This document shows, in pieces, positions 15,899 to 25,753 of a stretch of DNA of 41,046 bases. The first letter of the stretch is position 1. Each line of letters begins with the position of its first letter. Source of the DNA: Nocardioides luteus (lineage in GTDB: Bacteria > Actinomycetota > Actinomycetes > Propionibacteriales > Nocardioidaceae); assembly GCF_014648595.1 (NCBI RefSeq), contig NZ_BMRK01000005.1:221426-262471 (forward strand), in the 5' to 3' direction. The notes under the pieces were generated by a model. That model was not told the DNA's origin. It did no database searches and saw nothing but the letters and a program-made list of their open reading frames with translations. The position numbers were made by a program, and so were the translations under genes.

Positions 15899-16528
15899 TC
15901 ACCCCAGGATGCCGCGGTCGTACGCTCGTGCGACCGCGGCAGCTCTGTCTGTGACCCCCAGCTTGTCGAAGATGTGGCCCAGGTGGGTCTTCACCGTCGC
16001 CTCGCTGACGAAGAGCGAGGCCGCGATCGCGCGGTTGGTGGTGCCGCGGGCGACCAGGGTGAGCACCTCGCGCTCGCGCTGGCTCAGCTGAGCGCTCGGA
16101 CCCGGTGAGCGCAGCCGCGAGGCGAGCCGGGTCGCGACCGCGGGGGAGAGGACCGTCTCGCCGGCAGCGGTCGCCCGGACCGCCTCGACGAGGTCGGTCG
16201 TGGGGGCGTCCTTGAGCAGGTAGCCGGTCGCCCCGGCCTCGATCGCGGCGACCACGTCGGTGTCGGTGTCGAACGTCGTCAGGACGAGTACGCCGGTGCG
16301 CGACTCCTTCGCGCGCAGCCGCTCGATCACCTCGACGCCGCTGGTGCCGGGCATCCGCAGGTCGAGGACGAGGACGTCCGGGTCGAGCGTCTCGACGAGA
16401 CCGAGCGCCTCCTCGCCGTCGCCGGCCTGGCCGACGACCTCGAAGCCCTGGGCGAGGAGCACCCCGACCACCCCGTCGCGTACGACCGGGTGGTCGTCGG
16501 CGACCACGATGCTGATGGACCGACTCAT
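15899..16528 (-). CDS. NarL/LuxR-type response regulator
   Basis: 209 aa. The receiver domain has the acidic pair DDHP near 11-14, the phosphorylation Asp56 in VLVLDLRMPG, Thr in LTTFDT, and Lys in YLLKDAPT. The C-terminal LuxR HTH is LSQREREVLTLVARGTTNRAIAASLFVSEATVKTHLGHIFDKLGV. Its ATG overlaps the sensor-kinase stop by 4 nt (ATGA), so the pair is translated together. It is the last gene of a four-gene minus-strand operon, 19427 to 15899. The likely target is the operon's own ABC exporter. Confidence 0.94.
   Translation of the reverse strand: MSRSISIVVADDHPVVRDGVVGVLLAQGFEVVGQAGDGEEALGLVETLDPDVLVLDLRMPGTSGVEVIERLRAKESRTGVLVLTTFDTDTDVVAAIEAGATGYLLKDAPTTDLVEAVRATAAGETVLSPAVATRLASRLRSPGPSAQLSQREREVLTLVARGTTNRAIAASLFVSEATVKTHLGHIFDKLGVTDRAAAVARAYDRGILG
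15910..15941. terminator. Hairpin at the cysO/response-regulator junction
   Basis: TGCCGCGGTCG pairs perfectly with CGACCGCGGCA (11 bp). The stem can extend through TAC/GTG to a GCTC loop. It lies 17 nt after the cysO stop, within the last codons of the convergent response-regulator gene. It probably ends cysO transcription while also encoding protein on the other strand. Confidence 0.55.
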
Positions 16529-17739
16529 GCAGGACCTCGGGAGAGCGCGGGGATGCTGGCGGAGACGGCGGTGCCCGCGCCGGGCGCCGACTCCAGGGTC
16601 AGGGTGCCGGTCAGGCGCTCGGCGCGGTCGCGCATCACGCCCAGCCCGAACGATGAGGAACGCCGCGGAGCGGCGGTGTCGAAGCCGCAGCCGTCGTCGC
16701 GTACGTCGAGGATCACGTCGGCCTCGTCGAAGGTGAGCGTGACCCCGACGCGTGAGGCGCCGGCGTGCTTGGCGACGTTGGTGAGTGCCTCCTGGGCGAT
16801 CCGCAGCAGCGTCGCCTCGACCTCGGAGTGGAGTGCCCGGGCGTCGCCGACGACGACGAAGGCGGCCTCGACGCCGTGGTCCTCGCGCCAGCCGGTGACC
16901 AGCGTGGACAGCGCGTCGGTGAGGCCGGCGCCGGCCAGCTCGACCGGAGTCAGATCCTGGACCGACCGCCGCGCCTCGACCAGCGCGGTGCGGGCCATCT
17001 CGGTGGCGCGTTCCACCCGGAGACGTACGTCTGCGGCGTCCGCGGTGCCCTGGGCGGCCTGGAGCTGGGCCACGACACCGGCCAGCGACTGCGCGATGGT
17101 GTCGTGGATCTCGCGGGCGAGGCGCTCGCGCTCCTCACGGACGCCGGCCGAGCGCGACTGGGCGAGGAGCTGCGCCTGGAGCCGTTCGTTCTCGGCGAGC
17201 GCGTCCTCCAGCCGGACGATCGTCTCGCCGCGCTCCCGGCTCACCGAGTCGAGATGCTCGCTGTAGCGGCCCATCAACCCCGCCAGGCCGAAGTTCACCA
17301 CGAAGAGCAGCGGCAGCAGCATCGCCTGCCAGGGGTTGTCGTAGGGCGGCGGGCCGCCGGTCTGGCCGACGGCCATGATCGCGGCCGTCACCCCCATCGC
17401 CACCCAGCGCACGCGGCCGCGGAAGGAGTCGAAGGCGTCCAGGTAGCCGATCCACGCGACGATGCAGAACAGCGGGTGCATCAGGGTGAGGGTGGCGATC
17501 AGCAGCGTGCGGCCGAAGTAGCCGACCGGGTGCGGGCCGCCGTGGACATAGGTCCACCACCAGGACCACAGCGCGACCGCCACCACCAGCCCGCCGAAGG
17601 CCACCTGAGCCTCGAAGCTGCTGGGTCCGAGGACCGGCAGCGTCGCGAGGCAGATGGTCGTGGCGAGCACGATCAGCGCCAGCGGCAGCACCTTGAGGCT
17701 GCGTACCCAGCGCTGATCGTGCTCGACGACCGAGTCCAT
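16525..17739 (-). CDS. Sensor histidine kinase (HisKA_3/NarL-partner type)
   Basis: 404-aa membrane kinase. About five hydrophobic segments lie between residues 18 and 155, with no large extracellular loop, so the signal is probably sensed in or near the membrane. A coiled coil (about 160-205) leads to the dimerisation helix with His212 in REERERLAREIHDTIAQSLAGVV. The ATPase domain has the N-box EALTNVAKHAGA, the G1 box DDGCGFD and FGLGVMRDRAERLTG. It overlaps the response-regulator gene and follows the ABC permease by 12 nt. Kinases of this kind next to ABC-2 exporters often sense antimicrobials or cell-envelope stress; that is inference here. Confidence 0.93.
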   Translation of the reverse strand: MDSVVEHDQRWVRSLKVLPLALIVLATTICLATLPVLGPSSFEAQVAFGGLVVAVALWSWWWTYVHGGPHPVGYFGRTLLIATLTLMHPLFCIVAWIGYLDAFDSFRGRVRWVAMGVTAAIMAVGQTGGPPPYDNPWQAMLLPLLFVVNFGLAGLMGRYSEHLDSVSRERGETIVRLEDALAENERLQAQLLAQSRSAGVREERERLAREIHDTIAQSLAGVVAQLQAAQGTADAADVRLRVERATEMARTALVEARRSVQDLTPVELAGAGLTDALSTLVTGWREDHGVEAAFVVVGDARALHSEVEATLLRIAQEALTNVAKHAGASRVGVTLTFDEADVILDVRDDGCGFDTAAPRRSSSFGLGVMRDRAERLTGTLTLESAPGAGTAVSASIPALSRGPA

Positions 17740-17751
17740 GCTCAGACCCTC

Positions 17752-18495
17752 TCATTCCCACTTGAAGGCGCGCACGGCAATCACGTAGAGCAGGATCGTC
17801 CAGCCGCCCATCACCGCGAGATCCATCAGCTGTGGGAAGTCCCCGGCGCCGGCGTCGTTGAGCGCGTTCGACGCGGCACCGTAGGGCGTGAGCGAGATGA
17901 TGTCGCGGACGGTGCCGCCGAAGACCTCGACGGGGAAGTAGACACCGGCGGTGAACATGCTCGGGATGAATGCCGCCATCGCCACCACCTGACCGGTCTT
18001 GGCGTTGGGGGAGACCGCGGTGATCGCGGTCCCGATCCCGAGCGAGACCGCCAGCGCCAGCACGTACGCCGCCGCGTACCCGAGGATCGACCCCGGCAGC
18101 GGCGTCCCGAACACCACCCGGCCGACCACGATCACGATCACCGACGAGGCGGCGACCGCGACCGCGTGCACCAGCACCTGGCCGAGCAGGATGGAGCTCG
18201 GGCGGGCCGGTGTCGTGCCGAGCCGCCGCAGCACCCCGGTCTCGCGATAGCCGGTCAGGGTCGGCGGCATCGTCATGATCGCCGCCATGATCATCGAGAG
18301 GAGCACCGTCGTCGGCACGTAGAGGTCGATGAGACGACGGTTGCCGAAGTCCTCGTTGTACTCGCGGAAGGCCGGCACGACCCCGAGCACGACGAGCAGC
18401 AGCGTCGGGAACGCGAGAATCCAGAAGAGCGAGAGCCGCTCGCGGGTGAAGAGCCGCGTCTCCGTGCGGATCATGGCTACGGTCGGGCTGGTCAT
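17752..18495 (-). CDS. ABC-2 type permease
   Basis: 247-aa membrane subunit of an ABC exporter with about six hydrophobic segments. It contains LTGYRETGVLRRLGTTPARPSSILLGQVLVHAV, the characteristic loop of ABC-2 permeases of drug exporters (DrrB-like), and AMAAFIPSMFTAGVYFPVEVFGG near the C-terminal half. It ends in WE shortly before the kinase gene. The start overlaps the ATPase stop by 4 nt. The exported substrate is unknown; resistance or envelope homeostasis is the usual role. Confidence 0.92.
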   Translation of the reverse strand: MTSPTVAMIRTETRLFTRERLSLFWILAFPTLLLVVLGVVPAFREYNEDFGNRRLIDLYVPTTVLLSMIMAAIMTMPPTLTGYRETGVLRRLGTTPARPSSILLGQVLVHAVAVAASSVIVIVVGRVVFGTPLPGSILGYAAAYVLALAVSLGIGTAITAVSPNAKTGQVVAMAAFIPSMFTAGVYFPVEVFGGTVRDIISLTPYGAASNALNDAGAGDFPQLMDLAVMGGWTILLYVIAVRAFKWE

Positions 18496-19427
18496 CGCAG
18501 TGCCTCCATGGCGGTGATGGTCTCGGTGAGGTCGAGGTAGGCGGCGTCGAGGGTGCCGGCGGCGACCCGGAACCGCTGCGGTGTCACGCCCTGCGTACGC
18601 AGCGCCTCGACGACCGCGAGCGCGACCCCTTCAGCGCCCTCGACGGTGACGAGCCCGTTCTCGCTGCGCGCGGCGGCGACGCCGTCGAGCTCGCGCAGCG
18701 CGGCCAGGTCGATCGCGACCTCGGTCTCGAAGGTGGTGATGGTCGCGGCGGACGCGGCGTCGATCAGCCCCGCCGGGGTGTCGAGCGCCCGGATGCGGCC
18801 GGAGTCGACGATCGCGATCCGGTCGCAGAGCGTCTGCGCCTCCTCCATCGAGTGGGTCACCAGCAGGACGGTCACACCCCGGTCGCGTACGTCGCGCACC
18901 AGGTCCCACACCTCCCGGCGCGCCCGCGGGTCCAGGCCGGTGGTGAGCTCGTCGAGCACGACGACCCGCGGCCGGCCGATCATCGCCAGCGCGATCGAGA
19001 GCCGCTGCTGCTGTCCGCCGGAGAGGTGCTCGAACCGCTGCTGCAGGTGGCCGCCGAGCCCCAGCCGCTCGGCCAGCGGCGCCCACGGCTCGGGATCGGG
19101 GTAGAAGGCGCTCCACAGCTCCAACGCCTCCTTGACCGTGATCTTCGGCTGCAGCTTCGCCTCCTGGAGCTGTACGCCGAGCACCTCCGTCACCGCCGCA
19201 CGATCCGTCCGGGGGTCGATGCCGTGGACCCGGATCCGGCCCTTGTCGCCCACGCGCAGCCCGGCGATCGACTCCACGGTCGTGCTCTTGCCGGCCCCGT
19301 TGGGGCCGAGGATGCCGAAGATCTCGCCCTCGTAGACGTTCAGGCTGATCTCGTCGACCGCCACCTTCGCGCCGTATGTCTTGCGCAGGCCGTCCACGAC
19401 GACCGCTGTTGCTCGCTCCTGATGCAT
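18492..19427 (-). CDS. ABC exporter ATP-binding protein (DrrA-like)
   Basis: 311 aa. Walker A GPNGAGKST at about 40-48, Q-loop VQLQEAKL, signature LSGGQQQRLSIA, Walker B RVVVLDELTTGLD, and the H-loop in LLVTHSMEE. Walker B has the catalytic Glu but reads DELTTGLD instead of the usual DEPTxGLD. A C-terminal domain of about 90 aa (from TFETEVAIDLAALRELDG) is typical of DrrA-type ATPases. It is the first gene of the operon and is divergent from cysM. The 90-bp gap contains a 22-bp palindrome that could control either gene. Confidence 0.93.
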   Translation of the reverse strand: MHQERATAVVVDGLRKTYGAKVAVDEISLNVYEGEIFGILGPNGAGKSTTVESIAGLRVGDKGRIRVHGIDPRTDRAAVTEVLGVQLQEAKLQPKITVKEALELWSAFYPDPEPWAPLAERLGLGGHLQQRFEHLSGGQQQRLSIALAMIGRPRVVVLDELTTGLDPRARREVWDLVRDVRDRGVTVLLVTHSMEEAQTLCDRIAIVDSGRIRALDTPAGLIDAASAATITTFETEVAIDLAALRELDGVAAARSENGLVTVEGAEGVALAVVEALRTQGVTPQRFRVAAGTLDAAYLDLTETITAMEALR

Positions 19428-19445
19428 ACCTGGAGCCTGTCGTGA

Positions 19446-20465
<1,020 letters not shown>

Positions 20466-20511
20466 CCCGCCACCCAAGGGTGTCGACGAAATGTCGGTGG
20501 GCCCGATTAGC

Positions 20512-20549
20512 GTTCCAGATGCATCGAAGGTCGAGGCACATTCTGGAAC
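20512..20549. other. Inverted repeat in the cysM-toxin gap
   Basis: GTTCCAGA (20512-20519) and TCTGGAAC (20542-20549) are perfect complements with a 22-nt loop. This 153-nt gap is less GC-rich than its surroundings. It could be a terminator for cysM or a binding site. Confidence 0.35.
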
Positions 20550-20583
20550 CACGAACCGGGGGTAGCCGACCATGGCTGATTGC

Positions 20584-20612
20584 TTGGAAACGCTTCGAGT
20601 GTCAGATATAGT
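20584..20612 (+). promoter_or_regulatory. Consensus-like promoter of the toxin-antitoxin pair
   Basis: TTGGAA (20584-20589), 17 bp, then TATAGT (20607-20612), 6 nt before the toxin ATG. This is the best sigma-70-type promoter in the window. The transcript would be leaderless. Confidence 0.7.
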
Positions 20613-20618
20613 CGACAG

Positions 20619-20942
20619 ATGATCGAGGTCGCCAGGACCGAGGACTTCGACCGATGGCTGAGGAAGCTGAGGGACCGCCAGGCCCGACTGCGCATCGTGG
20701 CGCGCATCGGCCGGTTGGCCCATGGCAACCCCGGCGATGTGAAACCAGTTGGCCATGGCATATCGGAGATGCGGCTGACGTACGGCCCGGGATATCGGGT
20801 CTACTACCTACAAGACGGCGACAAGCTGATCCTGCTGCTCTGCGGAGGCGACAAGTCTGCGCAGAGTGAAGACGTCGAGAACGCGCATGCTCTGGCGGAA
20901 GAGTGGCATGCAGACAAGGATGCTGAGCACGATGGCGACTGA
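20619..20942 (+). CDS. RelE/ParE-family toxin
   Basis: 107 aa, a type II toxin of the addiction-module killer type (HigB-like, RelE superfamily). Key features are [90 protein letters not shown]; the GPGYRVYY and [10 protein letters not shown] blocks are diagnostic. Such proteins cleave mRNA on the ribosome. The toxin gene comes first, as in HigBA-type loci, and overlaps the antitoxin by 11 nt. Codon use (several AGG) is less biased than in its neighbours, which suggests acquisition. All core segments are intact, so it is probably active. Confidence 0.9.
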   Translation: MIEVARTEDFDRWLRKLRDRQARLRIVARIGRLAHGNPGDVKPVGHGISEMRLTYGPGYRVYYLQDGDKLILLLCGGDKSAQSEDVENAHALAEEWHADKDAEHDGD

Positions 20943-21228
20943 GAAGTACGCGCGCTTCGACGCTGCTGACTACCTGGACGGTCTCGATGACATGGCCGCC
21001 TACCTCGAGATCGCTCTCGAGGATTCGGCGGACGACCCGACTGCTGTCCCGCGCGCGCTGGGTGTGATCGCCAGATCGCAGAACATGAGTGAGCTCGCTC
21101 GCCGGGTCGGGATGAGCCGAGACGGCCTCTACAAGGCGCTTTCCGCGGACGGAAACCCGACCTGGTCGACGATCCTCAAGGTGACGAAGGCGCTCGGGCT
21201 GAGGTTCGAGCTGCACGCGGTCGCGTAG
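20932..21228 (+). CDS. Antitoxin with helix-turn-helix (HigA-like)
   Basis: 98 aa, the partner of the toxin. It starts [31 protein letters not shown], the toxin-binding N-terminus typical of addiction-module antidote proteins, and continues with an [55 protein letters not shown]. The ATG at 20932 overlaps the end of the toxin gene. Earlier in-frame ATGs at 20920 and upstream lie deeper in the toxin gene and are less likely. The protein probably neutralises the toxin and represses the promoter at 20584-20612. Confidence 0.9.
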   Translation: MATEKYARFDAADYLDGLDDMAAYLEIALEDSADDPTAVPRALGVIARSQNMSELARRVGMSRDGLYKALSADGNPTWSTILKVTKALGLRFELHAVA

Positions 21229-21239
21229 GTCGTCTCGCT

Positions 21240-21275
21240 GGTCGAGCCGCGAGCGCCAGCGAGCGTGTCGAGACC
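21240..21275 (+). repeat. Dispersed palindromic repeat, copy A
   Basis: A 36-bp element that opens GGTCGAGCC, contains GAGCGCCAGCGAGC and ends GTCGAGACC. It is an exact reverse complement of 25829-25864. It lies just after the antitoxin stop. Confidence 0.8.
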
Positions 21276-21310
21276 AACACAGTCCCATCGAGCGCCGATC
21301 CGAAAGTGAT

Positions 21311-21355
21311 GGTCTCGAGCCGGATTCGCTCGTTCCTCGCGAATCCGGCTCGACC
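21311..21355. repeat. Dispersed repeat, hairpin variant, likely terminator
   Basis: Begins GGTCTCGAGCC and ends GGCTCGACC like the other copies, but the centre is different. CGAGCCGGATTCGC (21316-21329) pairs perfectly with GCGAATCCGGCTCG (21339-21352) around a 9-nt loop. It sits between convergent genes and probably ends transcription from both sides. Confidence 0.75.
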
Positions 21356-21365
21356 AGCGGTGGGG

Positions 21366-21710
21366 TCAGCGGCAGAAGGCGTAGACGACGAGGCCGTGGT
21401 CGCGGCCGGCGAAGACCTGGTCGAGGGCCTTGCCGGTGAGGTGGGCGTCGACGTAGCGCGGGGCGGGGCCGGTGGCGACGATGGCGTGGCCGGGCATCCG
21501 GCCGGTCATGTCCCGCGGGGCCTCGGCGCTCCAGCAGTCGTGCTTCTCGATGAGCGCGGCGGGGCTTCCGGGGGCGAGCGGGCGGCCGGAGCGGGTGCTG
21601 CCCTCCTCGGGGGCCGAGCCGAGCTGGACCAGCGCCACGGCGATGGCCGATGCGTACATCGCCCAGATGCCGAGCGCCAGGAAGCCCTTGCGTCCGAGGA
21701 AGGCTCTCAC
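21366..21710 (-). CDS. Hypothetical membrane-anchored protein
   Basis: 114 aa, not recognised. One hydrophobic segment near the N-terminus (FLALGIWAMYASAIAVALVQLG) would anchor or export it. The remainder is soluble: KHDCWSAEAPRDMTGRMPGHAIVATG and ALDQVFAGRDHGLVVYAFCR. It has two Cys that could form a disulphide outside the cell. It starts at a GTG (21710), 30 nt after the monooxygenase stop on the same strand, so it is probably the second gene of that operon. No function can be assigned. Confidence 0.7.
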   Translation of the reverse strand: MRAFLGRKGFLALGIWAMYASAIAVALVQLGSAPEEGSTRSGRPLAPGSPAALIEKHDCWSAEAPRDMTGRMPGHAIVATGPAPRYVDAHLTGKALDQVFAGRDHGLVVYAFCR

Positions 21711-21740
21711 TCCCGGACAACGCCCCAGCAGGGCGGGGAG

Positions 21741-22919
21741 TTACGGTCGGCCGATCTCGGCCACGTCGTGGTCGTGGATCCAGGCGAGATGACGCTCGTA
21801 GACGTCGGGAGCGCCGAGGCGCTTGTTGCGGCCCCGGGCGCGGGGGCCTTCGGGCAGGTGGAGGACGTCGGCGGCGGCCAGCGAGGCGACCTGGATCCGG
21901 CGGGCGCGGTCGCGGCGGCGCACCTCGTAGGAGGCGCGGGCGCGGGCACGGTCGTCGGTGGAGGTGAGACAGTCGGCGAGCACGACCGCGTCCTCGATCG
22001 CCTGCGCGGTGCCCTGGCCGTGGTGGGGGAGCATCAGGTGGGCGGCGTCGCCGAGCAGGGTGACCCGTCCGCGCGACCACTCCGTCAGCGGCGGCCGGTG
22101 GAGCAGCGCCCAGCGCTTCGAGCAGGTCGCCGCGGAGATCATCTGGACGACGGCCGGGTGCCAGCCCGCGTACGCATGGACGTGCTCGTCGGGCTCGGCG
22201 GGCCACGACCACGTGTCCGGTGCCCACGGTCCGGGCTGTCGCCGGACCAGCAGGAAGGCATGGGCACCGTCGGCGACGGGGTGGTGCATCAGGTGGGCGT
22301 CCGGGCCCATCCACAGCTGCAGGCGCTCGGGGTCGGGGAGCAGGGTGAGGTCGGAGCGCGGGACCACGCCTCGCCAAGCGACGCAGCCCGAGAACTGGAT
22401 GTCGTCGTAGCCGACGACGTGCTCGCGCAGCACCGAGCCCGCCCCGTCGGCGCCGATGACCACGTCGGCCTCGACGGGGTCGGCGCCGGCGAAGTCGAGC
22501 CGCACCGGTCCGGTGCCGTGGTCGGTCACACCGGTCAGCCGATGGCCGAGATGGAGGCCGCGGGTGCCGAACGCCTTGCTCAGCAGGGCGTGCAGGTCAC
22601 CGTGGCGGATGCCGTAGAAGGGGGCCCCGGAGTGAGCGGCGTACTCCTCGGCGGAGAGGCACCGGCCGACCGTGGCGCCGGTGTGACCGTCGCGCCAGAC
22701 GAAACCGTCCACGGCCGCCGACGCCTCACCGAGGCCGGGCTCGAGCCCGAGACGGTCGAGGTGCCGGGTCGCGTTGGCCGGGAGCAGGACGCCGTCGTTG
22801 CTCGGCTGCGGGTCGGTCGCCGCCTCGTACACGTCGACCTCGACGCCCCGGCGACGGAGCTCGACCGCGAGGGTCAGGCCGCCGATGCCGGCGCCGATGA
22901 TCGCGATCCCACCTGACAT
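21741..22919 (-). CDS. FAD-dependent monooxygenase (salicylate hydroxylase-like)
   Basis: 392-aa single-component flavoprotein that uses NAD(P)H and O2 to hydroxylate an aromatic or similar substrate. The FAD motif GAGIGGL is at about 8-14 and VDVYEA at about 28-33. [13 protein letters not shown] is the DG motif, and [30 protein letters not shown] holds the GD motif. All are intact. The C-terminal tail ([27 protein letters not shown]) is shorter than in some family members. The ATG has GGGGGAG 4 nt upstream. A 15-bp palindrome lies 21 bp upstream. The substrate is unknown, and no partner catabolic genes are nearby. Confidence 0.9.
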   Translation of the reverse strand: MSGGIAIIGAGIGGLTLAVELRRRGVEVDVYEAATDPQPSNDGVLLPANATRHLDRLGLEPGLGEASAAVDGFVWRDGHTGATVGRCLSAEEYAAHSGAPFYGIRHGDLHALLSKAFGTRGLHLGHRLTGVTDHGTGPVRLDFAGADPVEADVVIGADGAGSVLREHVVGYDDIQFSGCVAWRGVVPRSDLTLLPDPERLQLWMGPDAHLMHHPVADGAHAFLLVRRQPGPWAPDTWSWPAEPDEHVHAYAGWHPAVVQMISAATCSKRWALLHRPPLTEWSRGRVTLLGDAAHLMLPHHGQGTAQAIEDAVVLADCLTSTDDRARARASYEVRRRDRARRIQVASLAAADVLHLPEGPRARGRNKRLGAPDVYERHLAWIHDHDVAEIGRP

Positions 22920-22940
22920 CGAACTCCCCCTTGGTCCGGT

Positions 22941-22955
22941 TACGTTGCGAACGTA
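22941..22955. promoter_or_regulatory. Palindrome upstream of the monooxygenase
   Basis: TACGTT-gcg-AACGTA is a perfect 6+3+6 palindrome in the 5' region of the minus-strand monooxygenase gene. On that strand the first half is also a possible -10 box (TACGTT). It is TetR/MarR-like in size, but no regulator gene is adjacent. Confidence 0.45.
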
Positions 22956-23001
22956 CCTCAGGGTTCGGTTTCCTTGTGGTGGTCTTTACATACTCGCGAT
23001 C

Positions 23002-24000
23002 TCAGCGGACGTCGAGGGTCTGCTTCGCATTCAGCGTGCTGCCGGGGATCGGGCCGAGCCCGAGCAGGTCGAGGGCCAGGTTGCCGAGGGCGCCGTTGCG
23101 GACCGGCTGCCTGCCGGCGTAGGTGGGCCGGCTCGTGCCCGGCGGCCGGTATTCGGGGTTGAGCTTGTAGAGCGACTTCCCGCGAGCGACGCCGGGACCC
23201 CACACCACGAACGGGATCCGGTAGTTGGCGTAGACGCGGGCGCTGTGGTCCTTGCTGCCGGACCGGAAGCCGTGGTCGGCGGTGAGGATCACGTACGTCG
23301 TGCGCTCGAGCGTCTTGGACGAGTCGATCGTCTTCAGCAGCCTGCCGATGCGGGCGTCGGTGCGCTTGAGCGAGGCGCGGTAGGCGGCGCTCATCCCACC
23401 GTCGTGGTGGCCGTAGTGGTCGGGGGAGCCGAGGTGGACGAAGGTGAAGGCGCGCTTGTGCTCGGACAGGTCGCGGGCTGCCCGGACGACGAGGTCGCCG
23501 TCGCCGTCGATCACGACCCGGTCGATCGAGGGCCAGGAGCGGTCGAAGATGCGGAACTTCGACTTCGAGGCGAACAGGGCGCTGCTCCGGCCGGTGCGCT
23601 CGACCTGGCTGAAGACCGACCAGACCGGGTGTCCGGCGGCCTTCTGCACGGTCATCTTCCGGCGGTCGTCGTTCCAGGTCACGCCGTGACCGTGGGCGGA
23701 CCTCGTGATCCGGCGGCTGGTCACCATCGAGGTGTGGTTGGGCAGGGTGACGTTCTGCTCGTAGGCGCTGCGCGCCTCGCGGGTGGAGGCTCCTCCGCGC
23801 ATCAGCCGGTAGATGTTGGGCAGGTGGCCGGGGCCGAGCCGGTCGATCGCGGCCACGCTGAGACCGTCGACGGAGATGGCCAGCACCCGCTTCGCGGTGG
23901 CCGCCTGGGCGGGCCTCCCGGGCAGGTCGACGACGGCGAAGGTCACGCCCATCAGGGCGATCACGACCGCCAGCACCAGCGAGCGAGACGAAATCGTCAT
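23002..24000 (-). CDS. Secreted alkaline-phosphatase-fold phosphodiesterase
   Basis: 332-aa exported metalloenzyme of the nucleotide pyrophosphatase/phosphodiesterase type. The signal sequence is [18 protein letters not shown], with cleavage near AQAAT. Metal ligands and nucleophile are visible: Asp in ISVDGLS, Thr in [10 protein letters not shown], Asp/His in [11 protein letters not shown], Asp-His in TADHGF, and His in KDHSAR. The length is short for the family, with only the catalytic core. TAACGT lies 6 nt before the ATG on the minus strand. It is separate from the monooxygenase (82-bp gap) and divergent from murI. Its substrate could be a nucleotide or a phosphodiester lipid. Confidence 0.88.
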   Translation of the reverse strand: MTISSRSLVLAVVIALMGVTFAVVDLPGRPAQAATAKRVLAISVDGLSVAAIDRLGPGHLPNIYRLMRGGASTREARSAYEQNVTLPNHTSMVTSRRITRSAHGHGVTWNDDRRKMTVQKAAGHPVWSVFSQVERTGRSSALFASKSKFRIFDRSWPSIDRVVIDGDGDLVVRAARDLSEHKRAFTFVHLGSPDHYGHHDGGMSAAYRASLKRTDARIGRLLKTIDSSKTLERTTYVILTADHGFRSGSKDHSARVYANYRIPFVVWGPGVARGKSLYKLNPEYRPPGTSRPTYAGRQPVRNGALGNLALDLLGLGPIPGSTLNAKQTLDVR

Positions 24001-24006
24001 GTAGCG

Positions 24007-24012
24007 ACGTTA
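24007..24012 (-). promoter_or_regulatory. -10 box of the secreted phosphodiesterase gene
   Basis: TAACGT on the minus strand, 6 nt before the ATG at 24000. Confidence 0.45.
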
Positions 24013-24103
24013 CCGCAGCTTTTCGTACTGCTCATGGCAGTGAGATGGATCTCTGGTAGCCGATTCGTGACCCCCAGCACTGCGAAGGACCGGCATCTGG
24101 GCC

Positions 24104-24109
24104 TAGCCT
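24104..24109 (+). promoter_or_regulatory. -10 box of murI
   Basis: TAGCCT, 8 nt before the GTG at 24118. It decides this start over upstream in-frame codons. Confidence 0.5.
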
Positions 24110-24117
24110 TGACGATC

Positions 24118-24975
24118 GTGCAGTCCGTCTCGCCCCTGGGTTCGACCTCGACCCTGGGCTCCTCCCAGCCAGACCGCGACGCCCCGATCGGGATCTTCGA
24201 CTCGGGCTTCGGCGGACTGACGGTGGCGCGGTCGGTGATCGACCAGCTCGCCCACGAGTCGATCCTGTACGTCGGCGACACCGCCCGCGCCCCCTACGGA
24301 CCCAAGCCGATCGCCGAGGTGCGCGAGTACGCCCTGGAGTGTCTCGACCACCTCGTCGAGCAGGGCGTGAAGGCCCTGGTCATCGCCTGCAACTCGGCCT
24401 CCGCGGCGATGCTGCGTGACGCCCGCGAGCGCTATCGTCCGCTGCCCGTCGTCGAGGTCATCCTGCCGGCCACCCGGCGCGCGGTGGCGGCCTCCCGCAC
24501 CGGTCGTATCGGCGTGATCTGCACCCGCGCGACCGCGGAGTCGATGGCCTACGACGACGCCTTCGCCGCCGCGCCCCACGTCTCGCTGCACACCCAGGCC
24601 TGCCCGCGGTTCGTGCCGTTCGTCGAGGCCGGGGTCACCGGCGGCGACGAGCTGCTGGCCGCCGCGCACGAGTATCTGGACCCGCTGACCAGCGCCGGGG
24701 TCGACACGCTGATCCTGGGATGCACCCACTATCCGCTCCTGACTGGTGTGATCTCCTATGTGATGGGCGACAACGTGACCCTGGTCAGCAGCGCCGAGGA
24801 GTCGGCGAAGGACGTCTACCGCGTCCTGGCCGAGCACGACCTGATGCGCGAGGCCGGGGAGCCGACCTACACCTTCCTCACCACCGGCAACCCCGCGGAG
24901 TTCAAGGCCATCGGCGGCCGCTTCCTCGGGCCCGAGCTCGCCACCGCCCAGCAATTTGTCGGAGGGATGGGGTGA
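24118..24975 (+). CDS. murI: Glutamate racemase
   Basis: Makes D-glutamate for peptidoglycan. 285 aa. [14 protein letters not shown] holds the acidic residue (Asp28), Cys91 is in IACNSASA, and Cys202 is in LGCTHYPLL, giving the two-Cys mechanism. [13 protein letters not shown] is also typical. The GTG at 24118 adds about 22 residues before the conserved core. A much longer in-frame reading to 22774 is rejected because it is antisense to two genes. The stop overlaps the GTG of the next gene by 4 nt (GTGA). murI followed by this MBL gene is a conserved actinobacterial order. Confidence 0.95.
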   Translation: MQSVSPLGSTSTLGSSQPDRDAPIGIFDSGFGGLTVARSVIDQLAHESILYVGDTARAPYGPKPIAEVREYALECLDHLVEQGVKALVIACNSASAAMLRDARERYRPLPVVEVILPATRRAVAASRTGRIGVICTRATAESMAYDDAFAAAPHVSLHTQACPRFVPFVEAGVTGGDELLAAAHEYLDPLTSAGVDTLILGCTHYPLLTGVISYVMGDNVTLVSSAEESAKDVYRVLAEHDLMREAGEPTYTFLTTGNPAEFKAIGGRFLGPELATAQQFVGGMG

Positions 24976-25742
24976 GCGGCCAGGTGCGACTGACCGTCAT
25001 CGGGTGCTCGGGGTCCTATCCCGGACCCGACAGCCCCGCCTCCTGCTACCTGGTTGAGGCCGACGACGAGACCGGACGTACGTGGCGGATCGTGCTCGAC
25101 ATGGGCAACGGTGCGCTCGGCGTCCTGCAGCGCTACGTCGACCCGCTGCTCATCGACGCCGTCCTGCTCTCCCACCTGCACGCCGACCACTGCGTCGACA
25201 TGACCTCCTACTACGTGCTCCGCAAGTGGCACCCGACCGGCCCGCAGCCGCCGATACCGGTCTTCGGCCCCAAGGGCACCGGCCGCCGCCTGGCGAAGGC
25301 CTACGACCTGCCCAAGCGTCCCGGGATGCGCGAGGAGTTCGCGTTCTCGACCTACACCGGGCCGATCAACCTCGGTCCGTTCGTGATCACGCCGACGGCC
25401 GTGGAGCATCCGGTCGCTGCGTACGGGCTGCGGATCGAGGCGCACGGCAAGGTCATCGCCTACAGCGGCGACACCGCCGAGACCGACGTGCTCCTCGACA
25501 TCGCCGCCGACGCCGACCTGTTCGTCTGCGAGGCCGCCTTCCGTGACGGCGTCGAGAACCCGCCCGGGGTGCACATCACCGGCGTCCATGCGGGGGAGTA
25601 CGCCACGAAGGCCCGCGTGAAGAAGCTGGTCGTCACCCACGTCCCGCCCTGGCACGACCCCGACGATGCCCTGCGCGAGGCGCGCTCTGCGTACGACGGT
25701 CCGACCGAGCTGGCCGCCACGGGATCGGTCTACGAAGTCTGA
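24972..25742 (+). CDS. Metallo-beta-lactamase-fold phosphodiesterase-like protein (Rv1339 type)
   Basis: 256 aa. Similar in order and content to M. tuberculosis Rv1339, which has been reported as an atypical cyclic-nucleotide phosphodiesterase. The zinc motif HLHADH is at 68-73, with further ligands in the Asp of [19 protein letters not shown], and the His of [25 protein letters not shown]. It opens [23 protein letters not shown]. The GTG overlaps the murI stop, so the two are translationally coupled. A tRNase Z-like or nucleotide phosphodiesterase role is possible. It is followed by a paired inverted repeat. Confidence 0.92.
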   Translation: MSGQVRLTVIGCSGSYPGPDSPASCYLVEADDETGRTWRIVLDMGNGALGVLQRYVDPLLIDAVLLSHLHADHCVDMTSYYVLRKWHPTGPQPPIPVFGPKGTGRRLAKAYDLPKRPGMREEFAFSTYTGPINLGPFVITPTAVEHPVAAYGLRIEAHGKVIAYSGDTAETDVLLDIAADADLFVCEAAFRDGVENPPGVHITGVHAGEYATKARVKKLVVTHVPPWHDPDDALREARSAYDGPTELAATGSVYEV

Positions 25743-25753
25743 GGCGCTCCGCT

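Noticed and set aside
20466-21365. Mobile element carrying the toxin-antitoxin pair
   Set aside because: Codon use suggests transfer, but no integrase, transposase, direct repeats or tRNA target were found.
22774-24117. Upstream extension of murI to 733 codons
   Set aside because: Antisense to the monooxygenase and phosphodiesterase genes. A -10 box and the conserved N-terminus place the start at 24118.
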